DNA from: an uncultured Lachnospiraceae bacterium
GTDB taxonomy: Bacteria > Bacillota > Clostridia > Lachnospirales > Lachnospiraceae
Direction of reading: 5' to 3'
Assembly: GCA_902796375.1 (NCBI GenBank)
Contig: CADBOW010000042.1
Location: 1-5,409, forward strand
Length of the DNA: 5,409 nucleotides
The notes under the pieces are model-generated. The model was not told the origin of the DNA and did no database searches. It saw only the letters and a list, made by a program, of their open reading frames with translations. Shown here in pieces: positions 5,396 through 5,409 of the stretch. Within the stretch, counting starts at the first letter, position 1; every line of letters begins with the position of its first letter. A program made the position numbers and the translations under genes.

Positions 5396-5409
5396 GTGCC
5401 AAATCACAA

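Noticed and set aside
1..5409. Insertion sequences, CRISPR array or prophage genes
   Set aside because: No transposase, integrase or phage protein, no terminal inverted repeats and no regularly spaced repeats were seen on either strand.

Overview
The window looks like a chromosomal segment from a Gram-positive anaerobe of the Clostridia, most likely a gut Lachnospiraceae. The reasons are strong AGGAGG-type ribosome binding sites, sigma-A-type promoters, T-run terminators, Cys-rich CxxCG surface repeats followed by aromatic cell-wall-binding repeats, and a lipoprotein form of the cobaltochelatase CbiK. This placement is inferred from gene style, not from a database match. Every gene I can support lies on the minus strand, so the window reads from right to left.

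From the right: a tRNA-Trp (anticodon CCA) and its terminator; about 240 bases holding a possible 47-codon reading frame and an extended -10 promoter; a secreted NlpC/P60-like protein with C-terminal wall-binding repeats (5038-3908); and a 335-base regulatory gap. That gap holds a weak terminator, a near-consensus promoter, a cyclic-di-GMP-I (GEMM) riboswitch and a strong riboswitch terminator. They lead into a secreted transglutaminase-like protein (3572-1971) with an intact Cys-His-Asp triad, Cys-rich repeats and wall-binding repeats. Its terminator hairpin carries the -35 box of the next promoter in its loop. That promoter drives a cobalamin riboswitch (about 1881-1655) with a terminator-type expression platform, then a secreted lipoprotein CbiK (1539 to beyond the left edge).

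The three proteins all act outside the cytoplasm. Two are wall-attached enzymes (peptidase or crosslinking type folds). The third is a membrane-anchored tetrapyrrole metal chelatase with an extra C-terminal domain. They appear to be separate transcription units, two of them under different small-molecule riboswitches: c-di-GMP for the transglutaminase-like protein and cobalamin for CbiK. The base pairing seen suggests that c-di-GMP binding favours termination, so the transglutaminase-like protein would be made when c-di-GMP is low. Cobalamin would likewise be expected to shut off cbiK.

The most interesting points are the extracellular CbiK fused to an additional domain under B12 control, the c-di-GMP-controlled transglutaminase-like surface protein, and the overlapping terminator and promoter between the two genes.
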